In this document: positions 1 through 8,938 of the stretch, piece after piece | How the letters are laid out: every line of letters starts with the position of its first letter | Position numbering within the stretch: the first letter of the stretch is position 1 | Source of the DNA: JBOGNO01 sp050747245 | GTDB taxonomy: Bacteria > Acidobacteriota > Terriglobia > Acidiferrales > UBA7541 | Reading direction: 5' to 3' | Assembly: GCA_050747245.1 (NCBI GenBank) | Contig: JBOGNO010000007.1 | Coordinates: forward strand, 124,001 to 188,000 | DNA length: 64,000 nucleotides | Notes under the pieces: generated by a model | Databases searched by the model: none | What the model saw: the letters and a program-made list of their open reading frames with translations, nothing else | Told to the model about the DNA's origin: nothing | Position numbers and translations under genes: made by a program

Positions 1-303
1 GAAATAGCGCCGACAATTTTGTAGATACGCGGCATTTGCTCCAGCGCCACAGGCAACGTCAAGCACTACGCAACCCTCGGGCACGAATGATGCCGCCCGC
101 TGCCGATTCCAGGCGGTTTGTGTCTCCTCTGTTGCAAGCATGTCCCAATAGAGCTCTTGGGCATTCCAGAAGTCATGGAGAAGGCTCTTCAATTCCGATT
201 TCGATCTCCCTGAACTTAAACGGACGGGCGTAGTGGAGCGTTCGGCGGTCGTGCCGATTGGATCAGAAAGCACCGGTGACTTAACGCTGCTTCGCATATG
301 CAT
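1..303 (-). CDS. SAM-dependent methyltransferase, N-terminal part (cut by window edge)
   Basis: Reading the minus strand from ATG at 303 (or the in-frame ATG at 297) gives about 100 codons that run off position 1 without a stop. Near the end of the visible part is VVLDVACGAGANAAYL, a class I Rossmann methyltransferase motif I (SAM-binding glycine loop). The preceding WNAQELYWDMLATEETQTAW segment is typical of the helix before it. An in-frame TGA lies just upstream of codon 303, so the N-terminus is complete. It is the last visible gene of the EPS block and probably methylates a sugar or lipid intermediate; the substrate cannot be told. The part lost beyond the window would hold the rest of the fold. 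Confidence 0.8.
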   Translation of the reverse strand, partial: MHMRSSVKSPVLSDPIGTTAERSTTPVRLSSGRSKSELKSLLHDFWNAQELYWDMLATEETQTAWNRQRAASFVPEGCVVLDVACGAGANAAYLQNCRRYF

Positions 304-374
304 CTTTCAAGGCCAACAAATGATGAATGCTATTACGAGTTAGGCTGGCCAAACTCCTATGCCCTGCCAAACCA

Positions 375-1289
375 CTACGGCTTTTTCAACGCGCCCGAGA
401 ATCGCTCTCGCGGCAGTCCCAGAGCACGCCGAAATGGGCGTGTCACCTTGAGCATGGCGAACCTTGCGTCATCGGAATAGGCTCGAATCGCCCGCTTTCC
501 CTGCAACACCCAATAGTAGGTATTGCGCTGCAGCCCAGCCGGCGTCAGGCGGTACCTCGCGTCCTCAAGCGTTCGACAATGCCACCGCCCGCCGAGCAAT
601 CGCTGGTTTTCTCTTGCTTCATCACCCTGCCAGACGCCCTCTTCCCCGTCGGGATGATAGGAGTAATCGTGATTCTGGTGGATTGGTGTGACGACGCTTG
701 AAGCATCAATCACGGCGGCACCGGAATGTCGGGCATACCAAATCAGCCAATTATCCCAACTCGGCCGCCCGATAACGAAACGTGGAATTCGATTGAGAAA
801 GAGCCCTCGCGAAAACACAAAGTAATCGATCCATTGCGGCGGACGCTGATTATTTGCGTCGAGCGCGTGGCTCCGAATTTGCTCCTCCCAGTCAGCGTGT
901 GTGAATTCCAACGGCTCGCGGACATCCAGATCCCATCGCTGTCCAGCCATGAGGAATGGGCGCGGCCAATTGAGAAACTTTTCGACGGCACGACGAAAGT
1001 CCGATGTCAGGATAATATCGCAATTGACGTAGCAGAGGACGTCATGTCGCGCGATCTGCTGGGCGCGATCGAAGAATGAAGCAAGGTATTTCGTGCCGTA
1101 TTCGTTGCACTGAACCTTCGGCTCGTGGCGAATTCCGAGCTCAAGGGCCGTCTCGCGCGCACCCTCCTCCGGGCCGAACAAGATTACTTCACAGCCGGGA
1201 TGGAGATGCTTCCAGCTTACGATGGCATTGCGCTGGATCACGTTGATGTGCCCGCAGAAGGGTTTCGGGGTTGAGAAAATCGTGAGCAT
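375..1289 (-). CDS. Putative glycosyltransferase of the EPS locus
   Basis: 304 residues. The N-terminus (TIFSTPKPFCGHINVIQRNAI) and a central YVNCDIIL segment, which looks like a GT-A metal-binding DxD-type motif, resemble a family of uncharacterised bacterial glycosyltransferases found in polysaccharide loci. A later segment with IDYFVFSRGLF and WDNWLIWYAR would be the acceptor-side part. No signal peptide or membrane segment is evident, so a cytoplasmic enzyme is expected. It starts 6 nt after the stop of the upstream epimerase gene, consistent with one transcript. Donor and acceptor are unknown; the glycosyltransferase assignment rests on fold-level resemblance and context. Confidence 0.6.
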   Translation of the reverse strand: MLTIFSTPKPFCGHINVIQRNAIVSWKHLHPGCEVILFGPEEGARETALELGIRHEPKVQCNEYGTKYLASFFDRAQQIARHDVLCYVNCDIILTSDFRRAVEKFLNWPRPFLMAGQRWDLDVREPLEFTHADWEEQIRSHALDANNQRPPQWIDYFVFSRGLFLNRIPRFVIGRPSWDNWLIWYARHSGAAVIDASSVVTPIHQNHDYSYHPDGEEGVWQGDEARENQRLLGGRWHCRTLEDARYRLTPAGLQRNTYYWVLQGKRAIRAYSDDARFAMLKVTRPFRRALGLPRERFSGALKKP

Positions 1290-1295
1290 AGCTTT

Positions 1296-2369
1296 CTAGA
1301 CGGCCGAACCGGCGGCCTGCTTCCTTTCCTCCACTTCGATGATTTCTCCAAAGATTGTTTCGAGATTGCGAGAAATTTGCCAGCCCGGAAAATGGCTCTT
1401 CAATTTGCGCAGATTGCTGATGTAACAAATATGGTCGCCTTTGCGTGGATTGTCTTCATAAACCCAGTGGATCGTCCGGCCGGTCATTGACTGAATTTTC
1501 TCGATGGCTTCCAAAATGGAAATGCTGTTCTCACGTCCGCCGCCGAGGTTATAGACTTCGCCGGGGCGCGGCTCGCGGGCGAAGGCGTCCATTGCGGCAA
1601 TGACATCGGCGCTGTGAATATTGTCGCGGACTTGTTTGCCTTTGTAGCCAAAAACCGTATAGGTCTGGCCGGAAAAGGCAACCTTCACCAAATAGGAAAT
1701 GAATCCGTGGAGTTCCACGCCGGAGTGGTGAGGCCCGGTGAGACAACCTCCTCGAAATATGCCTACGTTGAGACCGTAATAGCGGCCGTATTCCTGAGCC
1801 ATCACGTCCGCAGCAACTTTTGAAGCGCCAAATATGGAATGAAGCGTGCGATCAATTCTGCAATTTTCGCTGATACCATCAAAATCCTGGCTGTTCGAGT
1901 AATCGAAACGTGTCGCTAATTCCTTCAACGGCAATTCATTAGGCGCATCGCCATAGACCTTGTTGGTGCTCATGAAAAGAAAGACGGCATCGGGGCAATG
2001 CCGGCGAGTTGCCTCAAGCAAATACAGCGTGCCGAGCGCATTCACTTCAAAATCAACGAGCGGAATTTCACGCGCTTTGTCGTGCGAAGGCTGGGCGGCG
2101 CAGTGGACGATACGATCGAAGCGGTATTGGGAGAACAGCTCGAAGATTTTGTCCCGGTCACGAATGTCCACATCGTAGTGCACGAAATTCTTCGTCGAGC
2201 GGCGGAGGCGTTCGAGATTCCATAAGGTGTCGCCGGCGGGGCCGAAGAATTCACGGCGCATGTTGTTATCGACGCCGATGACCGTGTGGCCGAGGAGGTC
2301 GTAGTGCTCGACGGCTTCCGAGCCGATCAAGCCACTGCTTCCGGTCACGAGAATGGTCTCGGATTTCAT
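1296..2369 (-). CDS. NAD-dependent nucleotide-sugar epimerase (CDP-paratose 2-epimerase-like)
   Basis: Extended short-chain dehydrogenase/reductase. ILVTGSSGLIGSEAVEH is the NAD-binding GxxGxxG loop. The catalytic Tyr/Lys pair is not the plain YxxxK but appears in a FGASKVAADV context, as in the CDP-tyvelose/paratose 2-epimerase branch. FRGGCLTGP and GYKGKQVRDNIHSADV match that branch as well. The protein is about 357 residues from ATG 2369. This start is chosen because its ATG overlaps the TGA of the upstream FkbM gene (ATGA); a longer frame to 2438 lies antisense-like inside that gene. Its likely role is to make a modified NDP-sugar for the polymer. The exact sugar is inferred only from family resemblance. 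Confidence 0.8.
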   Translation of the reverse strand: MKSETILVTGSSGLIGSEAVEHYDLLGHTVIGVDNNMRREFFGPAGDTLWNLERLRRSTKNFVHYDVDIRDRDKIFELFSQYRFDRIVHCAAQPSHDKAREIPLVDFEVNALGTLYLLEATRRHCPDAVFLFMSTNKVYGDAPNELPLKELATRFDYSNSQDFDGISENCRIDRTLHSIFGASKVAADVMAQEYGRYYGLNVGIFRGGCLTGPHHSGVELHGFISYLVKVAFSGQTYTVFGYKGKQVRDNIHSADVIAAMDAFAREPRPGEVYNLGGGRENSISILEAIEKIQSMTGRTIHWVYEDNPRKGDHICYISNLRKLKSHFPGWQISRNLETIFGEIIEVEERKQAAGSAV

Positions 2370-3298
2370 ATTTTTGACTCGACCGCAGCCCTGAAGGGCG
2401 ACATTTCGCGCAGCCGCTCCTCGGGAACTGCTACGCAATTTCTGCAGGCGGAGTCGCCGAAGGATTGAAGAGGTTGCAGGTAGCCCTCCGGAGAAATTTG
2501 GAACCAGTAAAATCCAGCTTGGCGCAAAAACTCAGCCGCCTCTTGTGCGCGGTAACCCCATGGCGCTGTCCGGATATCTTCGAGCTCGCACAAAATCACG
2601 GGACGAGGTCTGCGACTTAGAAGGGCTGCAGCTCCCTTGAACACGCTCCATTCGGCACCCTCCACATCTATTTTTGCGAAGTCTACATGCGAAATGCCTC
2701 GACAGGGCAGCACGCTGTCAAGAGTCCTCACGCTTACAAGGATTCTTTGAGTTGGGGCTGAAACATTTGGCAGGCGCAGGCTGTTGCATCCTGTCTCGAC
2801 GCCTTTGACGAGAAACAGCTCGGCCTGCGAATCGGTGTCGCCAACCGCGAAGGCCTCTATTTCAACGTTCCGGCAATGGTTCAGCCGAACGTGTCGAGTG
2901 AGCTTCGATCGTTCGCGCGGCGAAGGTTCGAAGGCAATCACGCGCCCTTGAGGGCCGACGCAGCGTGAGGCCAACATAGTATAGAAGCCATGATGTGCGC
3001 CAATATCGAGGACATTCATTCCGGGTCGCAAAAACCTTGCAACGAATCGCCACTCGCGCGTCTCGTAGTCTCCGCTCAGGAGGTTGTATCCGTAATCATC
3101 ATTTTCAGCCAGCCACCACACCCCGAACGGCAGACGCAAGGGAAACGGAATTCCGGGAACGTACCGCAGCCACCGGAACCCGATAGATCTTCTCTTTTCC
3201 CGCCAAGGTCTTTGACTGAAGGAAATCATCCGCCGAAGAATGGAAGGTCTTACCTCTTCGTGCGTCAGGGCAATCGCATCTGGAGTCTGAGACCGCAT
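2366..3298 (-). CDS. FkbM-family methyltransferase
   Basis: 310 residues. The centre carries NVLDIGAHHGFYTMLASR (SAM-binding motif I), VIAFEPSPRERSKL (acidic loop) and FAKIDVEGAEWSVFKGA, which is the hallmark of the FkbM family. These enzymes O-methylate sugars or polyketides and are common in EPS and glycan loci. The N-terminal 90 residues are a family-typical lead-in without a clear signal peptide. It ends in a 4-nt overlap with the epimerase and starts 12 nt after the UDP-sugar dehydrogenase stop. One of two FkbM genes in this block, it probably methylates a sugar residue of the exported polymer. Confidence 0.85.
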   Translation of the reverse strand: MRSQTPDAIALTHEEVRPSILRRMISFSQRPWREKRRSIGFRWLRYVPGIPFPLRLPFGVWWLAENDDYGYNLLSGDYETREWRFVARFLRPGMNVLDIGAHHGFYTMLASRCVGPQGRVIAFEPSPRERSKLTRHVRLNHCRNVEIEAFAVGDTDSQAELFLVKGVETGCNSLRLPNVSAPTQRILVSVRTLDSVLPCRGISHVDFAKIDVEGAEWSVFKGAAALLSRRPRPVILCELEDIRTAPWGYRAQEAAEFLRQAGFYWFQISPEGYLQPLQSFGDSACRNCVAVPEERLREMSPFRAAVESKI

Positions 3299-3309
3299 TG
3301 TTCCTCGTG

Positions 3310-4659
3310 CTACAGCGCGCGGGCCATCGAGGCCGGAGCAACAAACTCACCGATTCCAAGCGAAATGTACCGAATCCCCGGAAGTTCCTTTAAGTATTTG
3401 AGCGCCCGCCAACAATCCACGACGATCCGCGGAGTTTCGGCGCGGCTCCAGGATTCCGCCGGAATCGCGAGGAATTCCTTCCATGGTGTGGCCAGCACGA
3501 TGACATCGGATTGTGTGATGCACTCCTGTGGCGTCGCCGCTATGCGGGCTTTTCCATCGAGAGCGCGACTGGCCCGCCCATTCGCCAAAGGATCGAAAGC
3601 GATGACCGACACCTTCTTATCAAGAAGTTCCTGTGCAAGAAGCAAGCCCGGCGCTTCTTCGATAACGTCAGAATTCGGTTTGTAGGAAAGTCCGAGAATT
3701 CCGGCGATTCCCTCGCGGCCGGTATGTTGCTCGACCAGCGAGGCGAGCCATCGTATTTGCGAGCGATTGAAGCGGTCGGTTGCCTGAGCGATGTCGGCAG
3801 GAGCCTCGACCTGCTGAGCAAGGCAGGCCAGGGCTTGATTGTCCCGCGGGAAACAAGGGCCGCCGTAACTGATCGCGCCTTTCAGGTACTTGGCGCCAAT
3901 GCGGCTGTCGAGGCCCAGTGCCGAGGTCACGACGTCTACATCCGCTTCCGGCAAACGTTCGCAGATCCGCGCAAGCATATTGGCAAAACTAATCTTGGTA
4001 GTGACGAAGGTGTTGACAGAGAGCTTGGCGATTTCCGCATTCACGAAATTCATTCGGGCGGCGGTGGGGAGCTTATCGCAGACCATCCTGTACAAGGATT
4101 CGAGCAGCGCTCCGGCCCGCGGGTCGGATTCACCGATGAGGACAAAGTCCGGATTCAGAAAGTCGTGAATGACGGATCCGAGAGCGACGAACTCCGGGCT
4201 ATAGCACAGGCCGAAATCGACACCGACGGACTTTCCGCTCGATTCCTCAAGCGCGAGGCGCACGACTCCTCCGGTAGTGCCGGGCATCACGGTGCTAGTG
4301 AGAACGATCAAGTGAAATGAATTCTTTCTTGCAAGCGTGCGACCAATGGCATCACAGACCGGGAGAACATCGCGAAGGGAAAAGCCGCCACCCGGCTCGC
4401 TGGGAGTGGCGACAACGATAAAAGTTGCCTCAGTGTCGAGGACGGCCTGGGCGATGTCAGTGGTGGCGGTGATTTTTTCCTGAGAAGCTCGGATGAGTTC
4501 TTCGAGGCCGGGCTCAAAAACGGGCGGGCGGCCGTGGTTGAGCGCCTCAACGGTTCGCTGGTCGGAATCTACGCCGATGACTTTCAAACCCTTGGAAGCC
4601 AGGCACGCCGCCAGCGGCGCGCCGAGTTTGCCCAACCCAATAACGGAAACGGATGTCAT
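3310..4659 (-). CDS. UDP-glucose/GDP-mannose 6-dehydrogenase family
   Basis: This enzyme oxidises the C6 hydroxyl of an NDP-sugar to the uronic acid with two NAD+. VSVIGLGKLGAPLAACLA is the N-terminal dinucleotide-binding loop. STVMPGTT and SPEFVALG are family blocks. GGPCFPRDNQAL contains the catalytic cysteine, and the C-terminal third (GILGLSYKPNSDVIEEAPG) is the UDP-binding domain. The start is set at ATG 4659, 449 residues, because GGGAGG lies 7 nt upstream; the longer open frame to 4716 has no such support. In the EPS block it should supply a uronate (UDP-glucuronate, or a mannuronate/N-acetyl variant). The downstream epimerases could use it. Confidence 0.9.
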   Translation of the reverse strand: MTSVSVIGLGKLGAPLAACLASKGLKVIGVDSDQRTVEALNHGRPPVFEPGLEELIRASQEKITATTDIAQAVLDTEATFIVVATPSEPGGGFSLRDVLPVCDAIGRTLARKNSFHLIVLTSTVMPGTTGGVVRLALEESSGKSVGVDFGLCYSPEFVALGSVIHDFLNPDFVLIGESDPRAGALLESLYRMVCDKLPTAARMNFVNAEIAKLSVNTFVTTKISFANMLARICERLPEADVDVVTSALGLDSRIGAKYLKGAISYGGPCFPRDNQALACLAQQVEAPADIAQATDRFNRSQIRWLASLVEQHTGREGIAGILGLSYKPNSDVIEEAPGLLLAQELLDKKVSVIAFDPLANGRASRALDGKARIAATPQECITQSDVIVLATPWKEFLAIPAESWSRAETPRIVVDCWRALKYLKELPGIRYISLGIGEFVAPASMARAL

Positions 4660-4759
4660 TCTGCTGCCTCCCAAGTCTGTCTCTGGAGAGCAAGGGTTTC
4701 TCGGCCCTGTGGCCACCAGAAAAGCTACTAAATCTCACACCCGAGCTAAAACAGTAGCC

Positions 4760-5830
4760 TTATGCGTGTGCCAAATGCATATCCGGCCGCTGCGCGAGCC
4801 CGCTCTTTTTTTCAACTGCGGTACGCAAGAGGGCCAGCGGGCTTTCGATAAAATGCTCACGGAGCTTTTGGTCCTGCCAGTGCAATACTTCACGTTGCAA
4901 ATCGTGCGAAGCCGCAACGCGACGGAACTTCTTCGGCAATTCCTCGAGATCCTCGCAGAGGCATTCCGGATGACATAGCATACGATGATAGACCAGCTCC
5001 GAGACCCCGATCGTTATGCAGCCGAGCGATGCTGCGTCGCACAGACTTTGTCCCGCGCCGGCTGCAGTCGCAGCGATAAAATACCTGCACCCTGCAAGCC
5101 GGGTGAGATATGCGGCACCGTCGCCCCAACTCGGGGGATCCGAAATACCGTAAGGGTTCAGATTGAAGCTACCATTAGTACGTGTCGGCACGCCGAGCGC
5201 TTGTCCAAGTCGCTTCTGCGCCGCTTCAGACGATTCGTTCCAGACTTCCGACATTCCCAGGGCAGCTACCGTGCGCCATTCCACCCAAGCGATTTCTTCC
5301 TTTTCGACGGAGAAAATGGAGCGGGCGAGCTCCGGCGCTCGTAGATAGGGGAAAGAAACCGCCTGCGGCAGGGCAGTAAGTTTGATAGTAGCGTCCATCA
5401 TGTGGGCCAGGAAGAGATCGTAATTGCGGACCGGCATATGAAGAGATTTGCGGTAAATCGCGTCCCAGTGTTCGTGAGCGAAATAGGCGAAGAGTGTCGA
5501 CGAGCCCTGCCGTGGGGCGAGGACGGGATCAAAGCTCACAACGAGGTCATAATCTCCGAAAGGTATCTCTTCGGGGTCGACGATTTTCTCGGTGTATTTC
5601 TGCGTGAGCGCTGGCCGACCCGGGTGTTTCAGTATTGCGTCGTGCGTGTACCCAGTGACAATTTGTTGTGGGACGATGTACCAATCGGCTTCGAGACAAC
5701 AGGTCATCTCCCAATAAGTGGCCTTGCCGGGCCACACCTCGAATAGCTCGCGTGGCGTGGTGTCCTGCCAGCGCAGGGTCCTCCACGGCCCGAAAACGTC
5801 CAGCGCTTGTTTGACGAAGGCGACCCTCAT
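4760..5830 (-). CDS. Hypothetical protein, possible GT-B glycosyltransferase
   Basis: 356 residues from ATG 5830. The ATG is chosen because it overlaps the TGA of the upstream FkbM gene (ATGA), while the frame stays open to 5983 within that gene. The N-terminus (MRVAFVKQALDVFGPW) looks like the first beta strand and loop of a Rossmann-like GT-B domain. The C-terminal half has CRYFIAATAAGAGQSLCDAASLGC and ELVYHRMLCHPECL, compatible with the donor-site segment of GT-B enzymes where position-specific access to an NDP-sugar is made. No family name can be assigned with confidence. Its place in the EPS block supports a glycosyltransferase or sugar-modifying role. Confidence 0.5.
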   Translation of the reverse strand: MRVAFVKQALDVFGPWRTLRWQDTTPRELFEVWPGKATYWEMTCCLEADWYIVPQQIVTGYTHDAILKHPGRPALTQKYTEKIVDPEEIPFGDYDLVVSFDPVLAPRQGSSTLFAYFAHEHWDAIYRKSLHMPVRNYDLFLAHMMDATIKLTALPQAVSFPYLRAPELARSIFSVEKEEIAWVEWRTVAALGMSEVWNESSEAAQKRLGQALGVPTRTNGSFNLNPYGISDPPSWGDGAAYLTRLAGCRYFIAATAAGAGQSLCDAASLGCITIGVSELVYHRMLCHPECLCEDLEELPKKFRRVAASHDLQREVLHWQDQKLREHFIESPLALLRTAVEKKSGLAQRPDMHLAHA

Positions 5831-6786
5831 TGCAATGTTTCTTGGATTTTCGAGTACGATGGATGCGTGGTTTTCACGGCGATTCCCATGCCATCGTATC
5901 CAGTGTGCGGTGATCGCGTGCGAATGACTCCGCTCTTTGTGTCCAATTGAAATAGCTCGTACCCACAGTTTCTCAAGAACCACCGTATCTCGACCGGGTG
6001 GTATCCGAAGCCTTTAGTATTGAACCCGTAGCTTTCGAATAGAATAAGTGGGGCGTCAGAGCGAGCGAATTGTCTTTCACCGCCGCGTAAGATGGGCAAT
6101 TCCGCGCCTTCGGCGTCAAGTTTCATTGCGTCTATTCGCTGGACCGCATTCTCCTGTACAAAAGCGTCCAATGTAATCATCGGCGTGAGTTCGTGACGTA
6201 CAATCTCGCAGTCGGGGTGGGACGGCTGGCCCACGGTGTTCAGCCCGTCCTTGCCGTCCCGATTGACCTGTAGCACCGCATCACCCCGGTAATCGCCGAG
6301 CGCCGTGTGAATGGCATTCAAGCCCTCCAGGCCATTCAAGAGAATGTTCTGCAGGAGTAGCTGGTACGTTTCCGCACAAGGCTCGAACGCCCAAACACTT
6401 TCCGCACCAATCCTGGCGGCCGAGACCAGCGAAAAAATCCCAGCGTTGGCGCCCACATCGAAGAACGTCATTCCGGGTTCGAGGACTTTAAGAATGAATT
6501 CCAGTTCGCGCTGTTCAAACCAGAGGCCGGACCAGCAATCAGCTGCCGCAGCCCCTGTGGGCAAGAGCATCGCGGAAACCCCGCCGACAAAAAAGCGAAT
6601 GGGCTTTCGCCGCAATAGGGCGTTTCGCACTGGGAGCAAGATATCTCGTCTCATCGTCCTTCGAGCGCTGAGGCTGAGCCGTTGGCGAGCTTCGCGCACG
6701 AAGCGCCGGGCTACGCGGCGCGGCAGACTCGGCCCCGCCGGTTTGTCATTCCATTCCGCGAGTTCAATAACTTCTCTCAACTTCAC
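5827..6786 (-). CDS. FkbM-family methyltransferase (second copy)
   Basis: About 319 residues. MTFFDVGANAGIFSLVSAAR is SAM motif I, VWAFEPCAETYQLLLQN is the acidic loop, and DAMKLDAEGAELPILRGG is the FkbM signature. The frame is open to 6891 but overlaps the 3' end of the ABC ATPase gene. GTG 6786, preceded by GGAG, is the more economical start, and an internal ATG (MRRDILLPVR) is another option. It shares only the general motifs with the other FkbM protein in this block, so it is not a recent duplicate. It probably methylates a different sugar position or residue of the same polymer. Confidence 0.8.
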   Translation of the reverse strand: MKLREVIELAEWNDKPAGPSLPRRVARRFVREARQRLSLSARRTMRRDILLPVRNALLRRKPIRFFVGGVSAMLLPTGAAAADCWSGLWFEQRELEFILKVLEPGMTFFDVGANAGIFSLVSAARIGAESVWAFEPCAETYQLLLQNILLNGLEGLNAIHTALGDYRGDAVLQVNRDGKDGLNTVGQPSHPDCEIVRHELTPMITLDAFVQENAVQRIDAMKLDAEGAELPILRGGERQFARSDAPLILFESYGFNTKGFGYHPVEIRWFLRNCGYELFQLDTKSGVIRTRSPHTGYDGMGIAVKTTHPSYSKIQETLQ

Positions 6787-8068
6787 ACATCTCCATCTGT
6801 TGGATTCGCCATTTGCTATTGGGGCGGACCGCGCCTCCGCAAGGCAATATTCCTTGGCCTTGTTGGGAGAATTCCTCGACAAAGAAATCAAATACGCGCT
6901 CCACCCAATCCCAGGACTTGCCCGCGCCCCAATATCCGGGAGCGGGTTTGGCGGTGAGATGAATGCTATAAGCGCCCGGCATCAGCGGGAGATCCACATC
7001 GAGGGTGGCCTTGTAGGTTCCCGGCACGGCATCAATAAGTTTCTGTTCGGAGTCGTCGGTGTTATGCAACACGCATACGATCGTTCCGTCCATTTTTTCG
7101 ATGGCGACGGCGAGACGCATGGCCTCGACTGGGCGACAGACTTCGTATTCCAAAGCTACGCGCAGAGGCTGCCCGAAAAAGAAGTTTCTGGCCTCTCTTC
7201 CTTCTGCATCGAGAAGGCTCGCACGCCGAAAATAAACGTCGCCGGAGGCGTTCTTGTGCATATTCTCGGTGATAGTGCCGTCGAAATCGCCCGACTTTTC
7301 GGCGTTGAGATAGTGCGTCACTACCTGCGTGCTCGTGCCGTCACCGATAAGATGCCCGTGCTGGATCCAGAGGCAGCGTGGGCAGAGATCGGTGACCGCG
7401 CGCATGTTGTGGCTGACAAAAAGAAGCGTGCGACCCGCCCGGGCGATGTCGCCCATTTTTCCCATACATTTCTTTTGAAACCGGAGATCACCGACGGCGA
7501 GCACTTCATCCACGAGCAGAATCTCCGGATCGAGATGGGCAGCGACGGCGAAAGCCAGTCGCATCTGCATGCCCGTGCTATATCGTTTCAGGGGAGTATC
7601 GATGAAATCCGCCACTTCCGCAAACGCGACAATCTCATCGAATTTGCCGGCGATTTCCCGTTTCTTCATCCCCAGAATTCCACCACTAAGAAACACATTT
7701 TCGCGGCCAGTTAGCTCCGGATGAAAGCCCGTTCCGACTTCGAGCAGGCTGCCGACGCGTCCGCGCAGTTCTGCGCTGCCGCTGGTGGGGCGAGTAATGC
7801 GCGAAAGGATCTTCAAGAGTGTGGTCTTACCTGCGCCATTGCGGCCGATGATGCCCACCGCCTCACCTTCGTGAATCTCGAAACTGACATCTCGGAGCGC
7901 CCAGATGTGATCCGGTTGTGCGGCTGCGCCGTTCTTTCCGGAGCGCAGAAGGCGCGTGGGCATTGAGAAAGTGTTAGCCAACACATCGCGCAAGGCCACG
8001 TAGGGCTCACGCGTTCCGATAGCGTAGCGTTTGCTCAGTTTTTGCGAGCTGATAACAGACGCGATCAT
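6764..8068 (-). CDS. wzt: Wzt-like ABC transporter ATPase with C-terminal glycan-recognition domain
   Basis: 434 residues. GIIGRNGAGKTTLLKIL is Walker A, YSTGMQMRLAFAVA is the signature region, and ILLVDEVLAVGD is Walker B. The switch histidine is in LLFVSHN. The first 60 residues carry the extra Wzt-type lead, including KSxxPDHIWALRDV-like sequence before the P-loop domain. After about residue 250 comes a beta-rich domain (DVYFRRASLLDAEGRE to VFDFFVEEF), like the carbohydrate-binding Wzt C-domain that checks the cap of an O-polysaccharide before export. It lies directly downstream of the permease gene (3 nt gap). The pair should export a lipid-linked glycan across the inner membrane. Confidence 0.9.
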   Translation of the reverse strand: MIASVISSQKLSKRYAIGTREPYVALRDVLANTFSMPTRLLRSGKNGAAAQPDHIWALRDVSFEIHEGEAVGIIGRNGAGKTTLLKILSRITRPTSGSAELRGRVGSLLEVGTGFHPELTGRENVFLSGGILGMKKREIAGKFDEIVAFAEVADFIDTPLKRYSTGMQMRLAFAVAAHLDPEILLVDEVLAVGDLRFQKKCMGKMGDIARAGRTLLFVSHNMRAVTDLCPRCLWIQHGHLIGDGTSTQVVTHYLNAEKSGDFDGTITENMHKNASGDVYFRRASLLDAEGREARNFFFGQPLRVALEYEVCRPVEAMRLAVAIEKMDGTIVCVLHNTDDSEQKLIDAVPGTYKATLDVDLPLMPGAYSIHLTAKPAPGYWGAGKSWDWVERVFDFFVEEFSQQGQGILPCGGAVRPNSKWRIQQMEMCEVERSY

Positions 8069-8071
8069 CTC

Positions 8072-8938
8072 TTACACCATGTCGGCGATCTTCGTTTCCA
8101 TTCTTTGAAAATAAACCAATCCGCCAGCAGTCAGGAGAAAGGTGACTGCCGCCGCAACGAGTATCAACTCGATTGGGGCCCGGCCCTGTCCTGTTAAACT
8201 CCACCGAAAGCCCTCAATCACACCCACCATCGGATTGAGACCATAGAGCCACTGGAATCTTACCGGCACGAGAGAACTTGCATAAGCCACGGGCGAAGCA
8301 AACATCCAAAAGGTGATGAGGGACGGGAGCACATAGCGCACGTCGCGATAAAGAGCATTCAGTGCGGATAGCCACAAACCTGCGCCGAAAGCCGTCGCGA
8401 CCACTAGGAGCAAAAGAGCGGGAGCGAAAAGGATGGCTGCTGTCGGTGCGATGTGATAAATCGCCATCATTACGGCGTAAACTGCGATTCCGATGCAGAA
8501 ATCCAAGATCCCCGGCAATATCGCCGCAAGCGGAAGGGCCAGACGCGGAAAATAGACTTTGGTGATGACCCGCTGGTTTTCGACGATTGTGTTCGTAGCG
8601 TTTTGCAGAGCGCCAGCAAAATACAGCCAGGGAAGCAGAGCACTCATATAAAAAATCGGATAGGGCAGGCCATTGGAAGATATATGCGCCAGCTTCCCAA
8701 AGAAAAGAGTGAAAATGACCATCGGCAATAGAGGTTGGAGAACAACCCAAGCAGCTCCGATGGCAGTCTGCTTGTAACGGATCTTGATATCGCGCCAGAC
8801 AAAAAAATATAGAAGTTCGCGATATTGCCAAAGTTCGGCTAAATGTAGTTCCCACCAACCGCTCGGCGGAGTAATGCGCGTGGGCGGCAAGGCCTGCAAG
8901 GAGACGGAATTTGGTGCCGTGCTCATTTTGCGTATCAC
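8072..8938 (-). CDS. wzm: Wzm-like ABC-2 polysaccharide export permease
   Basis: 288 residues with six hydrophobic segments. The entry segment YRELLYFFVWRDIKIRYKQTAIGAAW is strongly conserved in O-antigen/teichoic acid export permeases, and NALYRDVRYVLPSLITFWMFASPV is the family's second landmark. The start is GTG 8938, overlapping the upstream TGA (GTGA); ATG 8926 four codons later is an alternative. It forms the channel for the neighbouring Wzt ATPase. Its presence next to Wza/Wzc-like and ligase genes makes the export route of this locus unusual. Confidence 0.9.
   Translation of the reverse strand: MIRKMSTAPNSVSLQALPPTRITPPSGWWELHLAELWQYRELLYFFVWRDIKIRYKQTAIGAAWVVLQPLLPMVIFTLFFGKLAHISSNGLPYPIFYMSALLPWLYFAGALQNATNTIVENQRVITKVYFPRLALPLAAILPGILDFCIGIAVYAVMMAIYHIAPTAAILFAPALLLLVVATAFGAGLWLSALNALYRDVRYVLPSLITFWMFASPVAYASSLVPVRFQWLYGLNPMVGVIEGFRWSLTGQGRAPIELILVAAAVTFLLTAGGLVYFQRMETKIADMV

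Noticed and set aside
6311..7714. 467-residue plus-strand open frame
   Set aside because: It runs antisense to the Wzt ABC ATPase and FkbM genes, whose motifs are clear on the other strand. Its own translation has no recognisable domain.
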